Positions 16,690 to 25,334 of a stretch of DNA of 61,711 nt are shown here, one piece after another; within the stretch, counting starts at the first letter, position 1; each line of letters opens with the position of its first letter. The position numbers were made by a program, and so were the translations under genes. The notes under the pieces are model-generated. The model saw nothing but the letters and a program-made list of their open reading frames with translations. It did no database searches and had not been told where the DNA came from. Origin of the DNA: Thermomonospora echinospora (lineage in GTDB: Bacteria; Actinomycetota; Actinomycetes; Streptosporangiales; Streptosporangiaceae); the NCBI RefSeq assembly GCF_900108175.1, contig NZ_FNVO01000031.1:1-61711 (forward strand), read 5' to 3'.

Positions 16690-17802
16690 TCAGCCGGCGT
16701 AGAGCGCCGCGACGTTCGCCGCGATCGTCCGGGCCTGCCCGCCGCCGGTGTCGAGCAGCACCTGGTTGGTCTTGGCACGGCGGTAGTAGAGGTGCACCCG
16801 GTGCTCCCAGGTGAACCCGATGCCGCCGTGCAGGTGGATCGCCTCGTTGGCGATCTTGAAGGCCGCGGCGCCGCATCGCCGCCGCGCGACCGCGAGCGCC
16901 GCGTCCCGCAGCGGCGGGCTCTCCCCCACCGATCGGGCGGCGAAGGCGAGTGCCGAGCGGGCCGACTCCAGCGTCACGTACAGGTCGGCCAGTTGGTGCT
17001 TGACGCCCTGGAAGGCGCCGATGACCTGCCCGAACTGCTCACGCACCTTGACGTAGGCGACGGTCAGATCGAGCGCCTCGGCTGCAATGCCGACGCACTC
17101 GGCCGCCAGCGCCAGGGCCGCGCCCGTCTCCATCGCGTCCCGTGCGCGCTCGGCCTCCCCGTCCCGCGCAAGCACGACGGCGGCGGCATCCTGCAGCCGG
17201 AGCGTCGCGAATCCGCGAGTCAGGTCGATCGTCGTCATCGGTTCTGTGGCCGCCCCGGCGGTGCCGGCCGGCACCCACGCCAGCGCGGTCCGCCCACCGG
17301 CGTCGGCCGGCACCAGCCAGCCGTCGGCGGCGGCGCCCGCCATTACCCCGGGCACCACGCCGGAGACCGTCGGCCCGTCCGCACCGTCGGACAGGACTGG
17401 CAGCGCCGCGTCCGGCTCGTACCAGCGGGCGTCGGCCGGTACGACCACCGACGTACCGGCCGCGATCTCGGCGAGCATGGTGCGGGCCCGCTCGTCGCCA
17501 GCGAGCGTCAGCAGGGCGGGGACCGCCTGCCCGACGACCGGCAGGAACGGCCCGCCGTGCAGGGCGCCGCCCATCTCCTCGTGGACGACCAGTTCCGCCT
17601 CAAGCTCCAAGCCAGTGCCACCGAGCTCCTCGGGTACCCGCACCCCCTGGAGCCCGAGCCGCCGGGCCATCCCGGCCCACGTGCGCCGGTCCGGCGGCGC
17701 CGACGCGGCGGCCTCGTGGTCGTCCGCGCTCTGCGGGGTCCACGCGCGGACCAGCCGGCGGGTGGCGTCGCGCAGTGCCCGCAACTCCTCGGCCGAGATC
17801 AC
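16690..17802 (-). CDS. acyl-CoA dehydrogenase, beta-type (operon C)
   Basis: A 370-aa acyl-CoA dehydrogenase paralogous to the product of 6323-7453. It shows RLGLQGVRVPEELGGTGLELE, YVKVREQFGQVIGAFQGVKHQ and the diagnostic HLHGGIGFTWEHRVHLYYRRAK. The middle domain is Ala/Gly-rich and lacks the clear flavin motif of the alpha type, which fits a role as the partner subunit of the product of 19217-20491. ATG at 17802 overlaps the stop of the HpaB-like gene (ATGA). Confidence 0.87.
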   Translation of the reverse strand: MISAEELRALRDATRRLVRAWTPQSADDHEAAASAPPDRRTWAGMARRLGLQGVRVPEELGGTGLELEAELVVHEEMGGALHGGPFLPVVGQAVPALLTLAGDERARTMLAEIAAGTSVVVPADARWYEPDAALPVLSDGADGPTVSGVVPGVMAGAAADGWLVPADAGGRTALAWVPAGTAGAATEPMTTIDLTRGFATLRLQDAAAVVLARDGEAERARDAMETGAALALAAECVGIAAEALDLTVAYVKVREQFGQVIGAFQGVKHQLADLYVTLESARSALAFAARSVGESPPLRDAALAVARRRCGAAAFKIANEAIHLHGGIGFTWEHRVHLYYRRAKTNQVLLDTGGGQARTIAANVAALYAG

Positions 17803-19217
17803 CGCTCGGCGCCCGCGAGCGAGGTGAGCACCTTACCGTCGGGCGTGATGCCCGCGGTCTCGAGCGCGAGCGCCTTCGCGGCGTCCATGTCGTAGTGGTT
17901 GGAGACGACGACCTTCTGGGCGTAGAGACCGCCTCCGGCCTGGATCACCGTGACGTGCTTCCATCCGCCGAAGGCGTCCGCGGTGAAGTCGCGGATCGTG
18001 TGAAAGAGCCGCATGCGGTAATCCGCATCGACGCCCTTCATGGTGCGCATGTACTTCTGCAGGTCCGGCCCGGTCTCGGGGTTGCGCAGGTCGGCCATCG
18101 ACGGCGCGGTGAGCACCGCGCCGCCGGCGATGTCGTGGAGGTGGCGCACCATCAGGCTGAACTGTGCGGCGGCGTGGTACTTCGCGGCATTGGTGAACAT
18201 CTCGTCCGGCGACGCCCACCCCTCGGGCGTGAACGTCGCGTGGTGCATCGCCGCCTCGAAGCCGGCCCGGATCAGGGTGGCATAGGTGATCATCTCGGCG
18301 ATCTTGTCCTTGATGTGCCCGATGCGCTGCAGGCCGTTGGCCTCCGCCACCAGCTGCGCGAGGCCGACCAGCGTGTCCGCGAGGCGCACGTAGCTGCCGA
18401 CGCTGCCCAGCCGCTCCCACAGACCGAGGGAGTGCGCGAACGTCGCCGAGTGCTCGAGCTCGCCGGCCAGGAACACCCGCTCGTTGGGGACGAAGACGTC
18501 GTCGAAGACGACGAAGCCCTCCGTCATCACGTGCCGCGAACTGTACGGGAAGAAGTCGGGGTCCAGGTCCGGCCGCGGGGCGAAGGAGGCGTTGATGACC
18601 CGGACGCCGGGCGCGTTGACCGGCACCGCAGCCGCGACGCTGTAGTCCTCCTCGCCGGGCTTCATCCGCTTGGTCGGCATCACCATCAGCTCGTGGGTGA
18701 TCGCGGCCGAGCTGATGTGCAGCTTGGCGCCGCGGATGACGATGCCGTCCGAGCCGCGGTCGACGATCCGGACGTACAGGTCGGGATCGTCCTGCTGCGC
18801 GGGCGGGAGCGACCGGTTCCCCTTGGCGTCGGTGATCGTCTGCACGATTCGGATATCGCGCCGCTTGCTCTCCTCGAAGTAGGCGAGCGCGCGCTCGGCG
18901 TACTGGGGGAAGTCCGGACGCATCCGGCTGGCCGCGGTCAGCACCATCAGCAGGCCGTTGGAGGTCGAGATCGTCGGAAAGTCCCAGTGCAGCTGGCGCT
19001 CCTGGGTGGCCCGCAGCTCCTCGACCGAGCCGGGGATGAAGAAGTAGGGGCCGAACGCGTCATCGCCGGGCTGGTAGTGCTGGTCGTAGCCGCGGGCGGC
19101 GGCGAGGGCGCCGCCCCGCAGCAGCGGCTCCTCGGTCACGTCCGGGACGGCGTGGCCGTTCACGAACAGCCGCCGGCCATCACGCAGGGATTCGAGGTAC
19201 TGGTCACCGGTGAGCAT
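17799..19217 (-). CDS. HpaB-family flavin-dependent monooxygenase
   Basis: A 472-aa protein of the 4-hydroxyphenylacetate 3-hydroxylase/4-hydroxybutyryl-CoA dehydratase superfamily. Marks are MLTGDQYLESLRDGRRLFVNG, the flavin-side segment IRGAKLHISSAAITHELMVMPT, FVVFDDVFVPNERVFLAGE and the C-terminal FGGWKHVTVIQAGGGLYAQK. It contains no Cys, so it cannot hold the [4Fe-4S] cluster of the dehydratase branch. An FADH2-using hydroxylase is therefore more likely, acting on a phenolic or similar ring. A flavin reductase is not next to it; the nitroreductase of operon A could serve. The start overlaps the upstream stop by one base (TGATG). Confidence 0.82.
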   Translation of the reverse strand: MLTGDQYLESLRDGRRLFVNGHAVPDVTEEPLLRGGALAAARGYDQHYQPGDDAFGPYFFIPGSVEELRATQERQLHWDFPTISTSNGLLMVLTAASRMRPDFPQYAERALAYFEESKRRDIRIVQTITDAKGNRSLPPAQQDDPDLYVRIVDRGSDGIVIRGAKLHISSAAITHELMVMPTKRMKPGEEDYSVAAAVPVNAPGVRVINASFAPRPDLDPDFFPYSSRHVMTEGFVVFDDVFVPNERVFLAGELEHSATFAHSLGLWERLGSVGSYVRLADTLVGLAQLVAEANGLQRIGHIKDKIAEMITYATLIRAGFEAAMHHATFTPEGWASPDEMFTNAAKYHAAAQFSLMVRHLHDIAGGAVLTAPSMADLRNPETGPDLQKYMRTMKGVDADYRMRLFHTIRDFTADAFGGWKHVTVIQAGGGLYAQKVVVSNHYDMDAAKALALETAGITPDGKVLTSLAGAER

Positions 19218-20491
19218 CAGGCTGGTCCTTGCGGTCGCAGTGTCGTCGTGGTCGTGGGCCGGTCGGGGATCGGGGGCCGGGGATCACGGGGCAGGCCGAG
19301 GACGCGCTCGGCGATGATGTTCTTCTGGATCTCGTCGCTGCCGCCGGCGATGCGGTGCGCCGGGGCACCGAGCAGCAGCTGGCTCCACGCGAACGTGCCC
19401 CACGTGCCGTGGTCGACGGCCAGCCGCGGCCCCAGGATCCGGGTGGCGACCGCGATGTAGAACTCCATGTCGGCGGTGCTCATGAGCTTGAGCACCGACC
19501 CGGTCTGGTCCTCGGCCGGCGCGTCCAGGCTGCGCCGGGCCGTCTCACGCACGATCTGCTCGCGCTCCCAGGACTCGGCGAGCAGCTCCTGCACGACCGG
19601 GTCCGTGTCCGCGCCGGTCGACTCGGCCAGCGCGTACAGCCGCCGGACCGGGTCGTTCATCAGGCCGTTGTGCTCGTCGCCCATCAGCGACCGCTCACTG
19701 GTGAGCGTGGTCAGCGCGATCGGCCAGCCGCCGTCGACCTCGCCGATCCGCTGCGTGTCCGGCACGACGACGTCGTCGAGGAACACCTCGTTGAAGTGCT
19801 CGGCGCCGGTGATCTGCCGCAGCGGCCGGACGTCGATGCCGGGAGCGCCCATGTCGACCAGGAACGCGGTGATGCCGCGGTGCCGGTCGGCCGGATCACC
19901 GGTGCGGGCCAGGAGCTCACCGAGTTGGGCGAGGTGGGCGTAGGACGACCAGACCTTCTGGCCGTTCACCACCCACCCGTCGTCGGCGCGGCGGGCGGAG
20001 GTCCGCAGGCTGGCCAGGTCGGAGCCCGCGCCGGGCTCGGAGAACAGTTGGCAGCAGATGATGTCGCCACGCCAGATCCCGGGTAGGTACGCCGCCCGCT
20101 GTTCCTCGGTGCCGTGGGCCAGGATCGCCGGCCCGACGATGTCGTGGCCGACCATGAAGCAGGCGGTGTTGGGCACGTCGTACTCGCGGAGCACCGCGTG
20201 CACGCGGTTGCGGTGCGCCTCGGTCAGCCCGCGGCCGCCGTACTCGACCGGACCGTCGATCCAGGCGAGACCGGCGCCGAAGAGGTCCCGCTGCCAGGCG
20301 CGGGCGGTCTCGACCTCCGCCAGCTCGGCATCGCCGCGGCGCAGGCCGACGCCCATCACGTCGTCGGGGCCCTCGCCGAGGCGGGCCGGGGCCCGACGGG
20401 GGACACGCGGTGCCAGGAAGGCGTGCGCCTCGGCGGCGATCTCGTCGAGGGTCGGGCCCTCGGTGGAGGTGGTCGTCGTGGTGGCCTTCAT
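19217..20491 (-). CDS. acyl-CoA dehydrogenase, alpha-type (operon C)
   Basis: A 424-aa acyl-CoA dehydrogenase closely related to the product of 3499-4713. Shared blocks include PVEYGGRGL, YDVPNTACFMVGHDIVGPA, QLFSEPGAGSDLASLRTSAR, VNGQKVWSSYAHLAQLGELL, VRPLRQITGAEHFNEVFLDD and RIAGGSDEIQKNIIAERVLG. It has an extra Thr-rich N-terminus (MKATTTTTS) and a short Pro/Thr tail. ATG at 20491 overlaps the CoA ligase stop (ATGA). It probably acts on the thioester made by that ligase, with the beta-type partner at 16690. Confidence 0.9.
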   Translation of the reverse strand: MKATTTTTSTEGPTLDEIAAEAHAFLAPRVPRRAPARLGEGPDDVMGVGLRRGDAELAEVETARAWQRDLFGAGLAWIDGPVEYGGRGLTEAHRNRVHAVLREYDVPNTACFMVGHDIVGPAILAHGTEEQRAAYLPGIWRGDIICCQLFSEPGAGSDLASLRTSARRADDGWVVNGQKVWSSYAHLAQLGELLARTGDPADRHRGITAFLVDMGAPGIDVRPLRQITGAEHFNEVFLDDVVVPDTQRIGEVDGGWPIALTTLTSERSLMGDEHNGLMNDPVRRLYALAESTGADTDPVVQELLAESWEREQIVRETARRSLDAPAEDQTGSVLKLMSTADMEFYIAVATRILGPRLAVDHGTWGTFAWSQLLLGAPAHRIAGGSDEIQKNIIAERVLGLPRDPRPPIPDRPTTTTTLRPQGPA

Positions 20492-22056
20492 GCGACCACG
20501 CCCTCGGCGAGCCGCTCGCGCAGCACGGCCTTGTGGATCTTGCCGGTCGAGTTGCGCGGAAGCTCCTCGACCACAACTACCCGGGTCGGGATCTTGTAGC
20601 TGGCGAGCCGGTCCCGGCAGTGCTCGCGGAGCTCGGCGACCGTGAGCTCGCCGCCGCCCTTGAGCGAGACCACGGCGGTGACGACCTGCCCCCAGTGGGG
20701 GTCGGGTTCGCCCACGACCGCGATCTCCTCGATCCGAGGGTGATCGCCGATGACGTCCTCGATCTCGACCGGGTACACGTTCTCCCCACCGCGCACGATC
20801 ATGTCGTCGGCCCGGCCGGCGAGGTGGAGGTAGCCCTCCGTGTCCTTCCAAGCGAGGTCACCGGCCCGGAACCAGCCGTCGCGCACCGCGCGGGCGGTCA
20901 GTTCCGGCTGGCCGAGGTAACCGCTCATGACGGTGTCGCCGCGGCTGGCGATCTCGCCCACCTCACCGTCGGGAACTTCGTTGCCGTCGGGATCGAGCAG
21001 CCGCACGTCGCAGCCGTACGCCGGTTTCCCGATCGCCCCCAGCAGCCACTCGTCACCCGCCAACGCACGGCGGTGGTCCTCGGGCCGCAGCACCAGTTGC
21101 CCGCCGGCTTCGGTGCCGGCACCGAAGCCGTTGTGCAGGTCGCAGTCGAAGACCTCGACCATCTCCCGGATCACCGAGGTCGGCATCGGGGCGCCGCCAT
21201 ACATGATCGACCGCAGCATCGGGTAGTCGGTCTCGCGGATCCGCGGGTGCCCGAGCAGCTGGATGAGCATGCTCGGCACGAGCATCGCCTGCCGCACCCG
21301 TCCGGACTGGAGCCAGCGCAGGCCGAGCTCGAGGTCCCACTGCGGCAGCACCACCGAGCCGGCACCGCGGGAGACGCCGTACATGACATGGCCGATGCCG
21401 CCGGCGTGGAAGAGCGGAGCGCCCGACATCAGCAGGTCGCCCGGCCGGATGCCGAGCTCGAGCACTCCGGACTGGGTGATCGCCTTGATCATTCGCTGCG
21501 ACTGCATCACGCCCTTGGGCGTCCCGGTCGTACCGCTGGTGAACGAGATGCTGAGGATGTCATCGTCGGTCGTGACCGACTCGATCTCACCGCCGCCGGC
21601 ACCGCTGGCGAGGAACTCCTCGAACGTCGGGAGGCCGTCCGTCGAGGTGTCGAAGGTGACCCGAGCACGGACATGGACGCCGACCTCGGGGAAGCAGCCG
21701 GCGACGATCTCCTCGTAACGACCGCTGAGGAAGACGACCTTGGCCCGGCTCGCCGCCAGCACCGTGCGCACCTCGGCGGGGGCGAGGCGGAAATTCAACG
21801 CCGCGTAGGTGGCGCCGAGCTTCATACACGCGAGGATCACCTCGACGTACTCGCAGGAGTCGGTGGCCATGATCGCGACCCGGTCGCCACGGCCGACGCC
21901 CTGCGCCTGAAGCGCCCGCACGAGGCGGGTCACCCGGCCATCGACCCGACCGAAAGTGCGGACGTCACCCTCGGCAGAGACCAGACATTCGGCGTCCGGG
22001 GTGAACCGGGCGTTCAGCGTCACCCAGTCACCCGGGGCCAGCCCCGACAACTGCAT
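20488..22056 (-). CDS. AMP-dependent acyl-CoA ligase (operon C)
   Basis: A 522-aa adenylate-forming ligase: FTSGTTGTPKGVMQSQRM, MYGGAPMPTS, HNGFGAGTEAGGQ, FRAGDLAWKDTEGYLHLAGR and STGKIHKAVLRERL with the catalytic Lys. It is a paralogue of the operon A ligase. The start MQLSGLAPGDW at 22056 is preferred because GGGAGG lies 11 bases upstream and homology begins there; an in-frame ATG at 22131 would run through the palindrome at 22098-22113. First gene of operon C. Confidence 0.9.
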   Translation of the reverse strand: MQLSGLAPGDWVTLNARFTPDAECLVSAEGDVRTFGRVDGRVTRLVRALQAQGVGRGDRVAIMATDSCEYVEVILACMKLGATYAALNFRLAPAEVRTVLAASRAKVVFLSGRYEEIVAGCFPEVGVHVRARVTFDTSTDGLPTFEEFLASGAGGGEIESVTTDDDILSISFTSGTTGTPKGVMQSQRMIKAITQSGVLELGIRPGDLLMSGAPLFHAGGIGHVMYGVSRGAGSVVLPQWDLELGLRWLQSGRVRQAMLVPSMLIQLLGHPRIRETDYPMLRSIMYGGAPMPTSVIREMVEVFDCDLHNGFGAGTEAGGQLVLRPEDHRRALAGDEWLLGAIGKPAYGCDVRLLDPDGNEVPDGEVGEIASRGDTVMSGYLGQPELTARAVRDGWFRAGDLAWKDTEGYLHLAGRADDMIVRGGENVYPVEIEDVIGDHPRIEEIAVVGEPDPHWGQVVTAVVSLKGGGELTVAELREHCRDRLASYKIPTRVVVVEELPRNSTGKIHKAVLRERLAEGVVA

Positions 22057-22097
22057 CTCGCGCGCCTCCCTCGATGCGCGAGCCCTCGCCGCGCTGC

Positions 22098-22113
22098 CCT
22101 GAATTAATTCAGA
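22098..22113. promoter_or_regulatory. palindrome before operon C, related to the TetR-type operator
   Basis: CCTGAATTAATTCAGA, containing the perfect 14-base palindrome CTGAATTAATTCAG, lies 42 bases upstream of the operon C ligase start. It keeps the CTGA and TCAG arms of the other operators but with a 6-base gap instead of 7. AT-rich palindromes are rare in this GC-rich DNA, so it is probably a regulator site, though perhaps with altered affinity. Confidence 0.5.
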
Positions 22114-22207
22114 AACATGTCGGATATGCAAGGGTGGTCACACCCCGAGCAGGCCAGAGACCGCCGGGACTTGATCGCCGATCGACTCAAGCGGCTCGAC
22201 TGGCTGT

Positions 22208-22224
22208 TCTGACTAAACATCAGT
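22208..22224. promoter_or_regulatory. imperfect TetR-type operator before the TetR gene
   Basis: TCTGAC-TAAAC-ATCAGT has the left arm and spacing of the sites before operons A and B and four of six matches in the right arm. It lies 86 bases upstream of the TetR start, suggesting autoregulation. Confidence 0.5.
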
Positions 22225-22309
22225 AGCATGCGACGTTAGACCCCCTCGCGCACGCACGGGTGCCGCGGGGCGGACAAGCGGAAGTGACACGAGGGCGACG
22301 GAGACGACG

Positions 22310-23083
22310 ATGACCAGCGAGGCGAACGGCCTGGATGTCGAGGCACAGGACTCGCCGCGCCTGCAGCAACTGATCAAGGCCGCCGAGGACATCAAACTGG
22401 CCGTCCGGCGCCAGGACGGCCGGGAGACTCCGGTCGGCACGCGGGCGATGCGGACTCGCAGCAAGCTGCTCGAGGCGGCCGCCCGTCTCTTCACCGAGCG
22501 CGGCTACCTCAACACCTCGCTCAACGACGTGGCCCAGGAGGCAGGCGTGAGCCTGCCGACGATCTACCAGTACTTCGCCGACCGCAACGACATCGTGGCC
22601 ACCCTGGCGGCCGACCATGCGCTCCGCATGCTCCAGGCGGGCGCCGACGACTGGAAGCCCACGTCAGGACGTCTCGGACTCCGGCGGGCGATCGCGGCGC
22701 TGGTCACCCTCTACGCCGAGAACAGCCCGTTCTTCTCGCTCTGGCAGGTGGCCAGCCACGTCGATGAGCGCCTGACCAACCTCCGACGCGACTTCGAGAA
22801 CCAGTTCCGGAGCAACTTCGCCCGCAAGCTGCGCAAGGGCATCGAGCTCGGCGTGATCCGCCCCGACCTCGACCCGGTCGAGGTGGCGCGCGCGATGAAC
22901 CTGATGGTGCAGTCGTACTGCCACGACGTCTTCGTCGTCGGCGCCCGCCACGGCGACCCGACCCCCGAGCCCGACGACGTCATCGACCTGTTGACCACGC
23001 TGTGGGCTGACGCGATCGGCCTCCGGGAACTCTCCGCCACGACCGGCACCGGCACCCTCTCCCACTCCGGCGGCGTCCGCTGA
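22310..23083 (+). CDS. TetR-family transcriptional regulator
   Basis: A 257-aa regulator. A 40-residue N-terminal extension precedes the DNA-binding domain (about residues 45-95): RTRSKLLEAAARLFTERGYLNTSLNDVAQEAGVSLPTIYQYFADRNDIV in the family order, with the recognition helix around SLPTIYQYF. The rest is an all-helical ligand-binding domain with RKLRKGIELGVIRPDLD. It is transcribed away from operon C, with GGAGACGACG before the ATG. I infer that it represses operons A, B and C through the repeated TCTGAC-N5-GTCAGA-like sites and is released by a pathway intermediate, perhaps a CoA thioester. Confidence 0.88.
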   Translation: MTSEANGLDVEAQDSPRLQQLIKAAEDIKLAVRRQDGRETPVGTRAMRTRSKLLEAAARLFTERGYLNTSLNDVAQEAGVSLPTIYQYFADRNDIVATLAADHALRMLQAGADDWKPTSGRLGLRRAIAALVTLYAENSPFFSLWQVASHVDERLTNLRRDFENQFRSNFARKLRKGIELGVIRPDLDPVEVARAMNLMVQSYCHDVFVVGARHGDPTPEPDDVIDLLTTLWADAIGLRELSATTGTGTLSHSGGVR

Positions 23084-23171
23084 GCCGTGCCGCGGAGATC
23101 CCTGCGGTGCCGTCCGCAGTCCTGACCGACACCTGGCCCTGATCCGCTCCCCTCCTACGGGCAGTGATCGC

Positions 23172-23191
23172 GGGCAGGTCCAGGCCTGCCC
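23172..23191. terminator. hairpin between TetR and XdhC genes
   Basis: GGGCAGG-TCCAGG-CCTGCCC, a 7-bp stem with 6-base loop, lies 89 bases after the TetR stop in the gap between two converging genes (23084-23352). It is a candidate terminator of modest strength. Nothing else was seen in this 269-base gap. Confidence 0.35.
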
Positions 23192-23352
23192 TCAACACCA
23201 CGCGGCGCACCACAGGCACAAGACCACCGAGCAGAAAATCTCCACGTTTCCAGGGGATCGATGGTCTCCCTACCGGCCTCGCCCCTGTGGCGTGGTGATC
23301 ACGTTCGCTCCTCGTTCACCGAGGGGCCGTCCCGGGCCAGGGCCGTTCGGGG

Positions 23353-24480
23353 TCAGGCGGGACGGTGAATCGGGCCGGTGGTGTCGGTGAGGGGACGGGC
23401 CGTGCCGCCGTGGCGAAGCTGGATCAGTTCGGCGGCGATGGAGACCGCGGTCTCCTCCGGGGTTCGGGCGCCGAGGTCCAGGCCGATCGGGGAACGCAGG
23501 CGGGCCAGTTCGGAGTCGGTAAGACCGGCCTCGCGGAGCCTGCGCAGACGGTCCCCGTGCGTGCGGCGGGAGCCCATGGCGCCGATGTAGGCGGCCGGGG
23601 TGCGCAGGGCCACCTGGAGCAGGGGCACGTCGAACTTGGGGTCGTGAGTGAGAACGCAGATGACGGTCCGCTCGTCGACCCGCCCGGCGGCCACCATCTC
23701 CTCGAGGTACTTGTGCGGCCACTTGACCACGACCTCGTCAGCCTCGGGGAAGCGTTTGGGCGTGGCGAAGACGGGCCGCGCGTCGCAGACGGTCACGTGG
23801 TGGCCGAGGAATCTGCCGATCCGGGCCACCGCCGCCGCGAAGTCGATCGCACCGAAGACCAGCAGCCGCGGCGGCGGGGAGAACGACTGGACGAAGACGG
23901 TCAGCTCATTCCGCCGCCGCTGCCCCTCGGTACCGTAGTGCCGCAGTCCGGTGCGTCCTAGGGCGAGCATGCCGCGCGCGTCTTCGTCCACGGCCCCGTC
24001 CAGACGGGCGGCGTGCGGGGAGCCGGGAGCCAGCGTCCCTGCGGCACGGCCGAGCCAGACGACGCGGCGGGCACCGATCCGCCCCCGGCCCTCCACCACC
24101 GTGGCGACCGCCACCGGCTCGCCCGCCCGGATCGCCGCCGCCACCTCCGGGAACTCCGGATAGGTCGCGGGCCCGACCGGCTCGACTAGGACGTCCAGCA
24201 CCCCGCCGCAGGTCAGGCCGACGGCGAAGGCGTCGTCGTCGCTGACCCCGTAACGCTGGACCAGCGGCCGGCCGCTCTCCATCACCGAGCGCGCCAGGTC
24301 GTACACCGCGCCCTCCACGCACCCGCCGGAGACGCTGCCGACGGCCTCCCCTGTCGGTGACACGGCCATCGCCGCGCCGGGCGGCCGTGGCGCGCTGCGG
24401 AACGTCCCGACCACGGTCGCCAGCCCGAACGTCTCCCCTGCCGCATACCATCCGGCCAGGTCATCGAGCACGTCGCGCAT
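23353..24480 (-). CDS. XdhC/CoxI-family molybdenum hydroxylase maturation protein
   Basis: A 375-aa cytosolic accessory protein. The N-terminal XdhC/CoxI domain shows GLATVVGTFRSAPRPPGAAM, VSGGCVEGAVYDLARSV and FAVGLTCGGVLDVLVEP, including the two conserved Cys. The C-terminal Rossmann domain shows LLVFGAIDFAAAVARI, VCDARPVFATPKRFP and the AYIGAMGSRRTHGDRLRRL box. Such proteins insert or sulfurate the molybdenum cofactor of xanthine-dehydrogenase-type enzymes. The partner is almost certainly the hydroxylase encoded at 37990-41728. A strong GGAGGAGG precedes the ATG. A 197-base gap separates it from the CoA-transferase genes, so it may be the operon tail or have its own promoter. Confidence 0.88.
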   Translation of the reverse strand: MRDVLDDLAGWYAAGETFGLATVVGTFRSAPRPPGAAMAVSPTGEAVGSVSGGCVEGAVYDLARSVMESGRPLVQRYGVSDDDAFAVGLTCGGVLDVLVEPVGPATYPEFPEVAAAIRAGEPVAVATVVEGRGRIGARRVVWLGRAAGTLAPGSPHAARLDGAVDEDARGMLALGRTGLRHYGTEGQRRRNELTVFVQSFSPPPRLLVFGAIDFAAAVARIGRFLGHHVTVCDARPVFATPKRFPEADEVVVKWPHKYLEEMVAAGRVDERTVICVLTHDPKFDVPLLQVALRTPAAYIGAMGSRRTHGDRLRRLREAGLTDSELARLRSPIGLDLGARTPEETAVSIAAELIQLRHGGTARPLTDTTGPIHRPA

Positions 24481-24677
24481 GCGCTCTCACCTCCTCCTTC
24501 TCCGCCCGGACCGGATCGTCGACTCCGGTGCCGGCGCATAGCGGACCGACCAAGGCACCCGCAGGGACGGCTTCCTGTCCCGTCGTCTCCTCCCGGACTC
24601 GGACGGCACCGAGCGGCGGAACCTCGCCGCGACGGCGCTGCGACGGCGCCCCAGACCGGGCGCCGCACGCGAGCGCG

Positions 24678-25334
24678 TCACGCCGATCGGTGTCCCACCG
24701 TGGCGGGGCGGAGCTCCGCGTCGGTGGCGGCCTGGACGGTCGCGAAGGTGACCCCGGGAGCGCATTCGACGAGGGTGAGGCCGTCCGGGGTGACTTCGAT
24801 GACGCCCAGGTCGGTGATGACGCGATGGACGCATCGGACTCCGGTGAGGGGCAGGGTGCAGTCCTCCAGAATCTTGGGAGCGCCCGCCTTGGTGCGGTGC
24901 TCCATGACGACGACCACACGGCGGGCCCCGTGCACCAGGTCCATGGCCCCGCCCATGCCCTTGACCAGCCGGCCCGGGACCGTCCAGTTGGCCAGGTCGC
25001 CGCGGGCGGAGACCTGCATGCCGCCGAGGACGGCCACGTCGATGCGACCGCCGCGGATCATGCCGAAGGACAGCGCCGAGTCGAAGAACGAGGCGCCCGG
25101 CACGACCGTGACGGTCTCCTTGCCCGCGTTGATCAGGTCCGGGTCGACCTCGTCCTCGGCCGGGTAGGGCCCGAGGCCCAGCAGTCCGTTCTCCGACTGG
25201 AGCATGACCCGCACACCCGGCGGAATGTGGTCCGGCACCAGGGTGGGCAGGCCGATGCCGAGGTTGACGTAGTCGCCGTGCCGCAGCTCGGTGGCGGCCC
25301 GCGCGGCCATCTGGTCCCTGGTCCATCCACTCAT
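24678..25334 (-). CDS. 3-oxoacid CoA-transferase subunit B
   Basis: A 218-aa beta subunit of a family I CoA-transferase. Catalytic Glu lies in the conserved [14 protein letters not shown]; other marks are [36 protein letters not shown] and [19 protein letters not shown]. With the A subunit it moves CoA from succinyl-CoA to a 3-oxoacid such as 3-oxoadipate or acetoacetate, a late step in aromatic degradation. ATG overlaps the stop of the A-subunit gene (ATGA). After 24678 there is a 197-base gap. Confidence 0.9.
   Translation of the reverse strand: MSGWTRDQMAARAATELRHGDYVNLGIGLPTLVPDHIPPGVRVMLQSENGLLGLGPYPAEDEVDPDLINAGKETVTVVPGASFFDSALSFGMIRGGRIDVAVLGGMQVSARGDLANWTVPGRLVKGMGGAMDLVHGARRVVVVMEHRTKAGAPKILEDCTLPLTGVRCVHRVITDLGVIEVTPDGLTLVECAPGVTFATVQAATDAELRPATVGHRSA

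Noticed and set aside
17799-19217. 4-hydroxybutyryl-CoA dehydratase
   Set aside because: The protein has no Cys and cannot bind the required [4Fe-4S] cluster.
3499-22056. Cholesterol side-chain (KstR) regulon
   Set aside because: FadE pairs suggest it, but there is no Mce transporter, P450, KstD or KshAB here and the operator differs from the KstR consensus.
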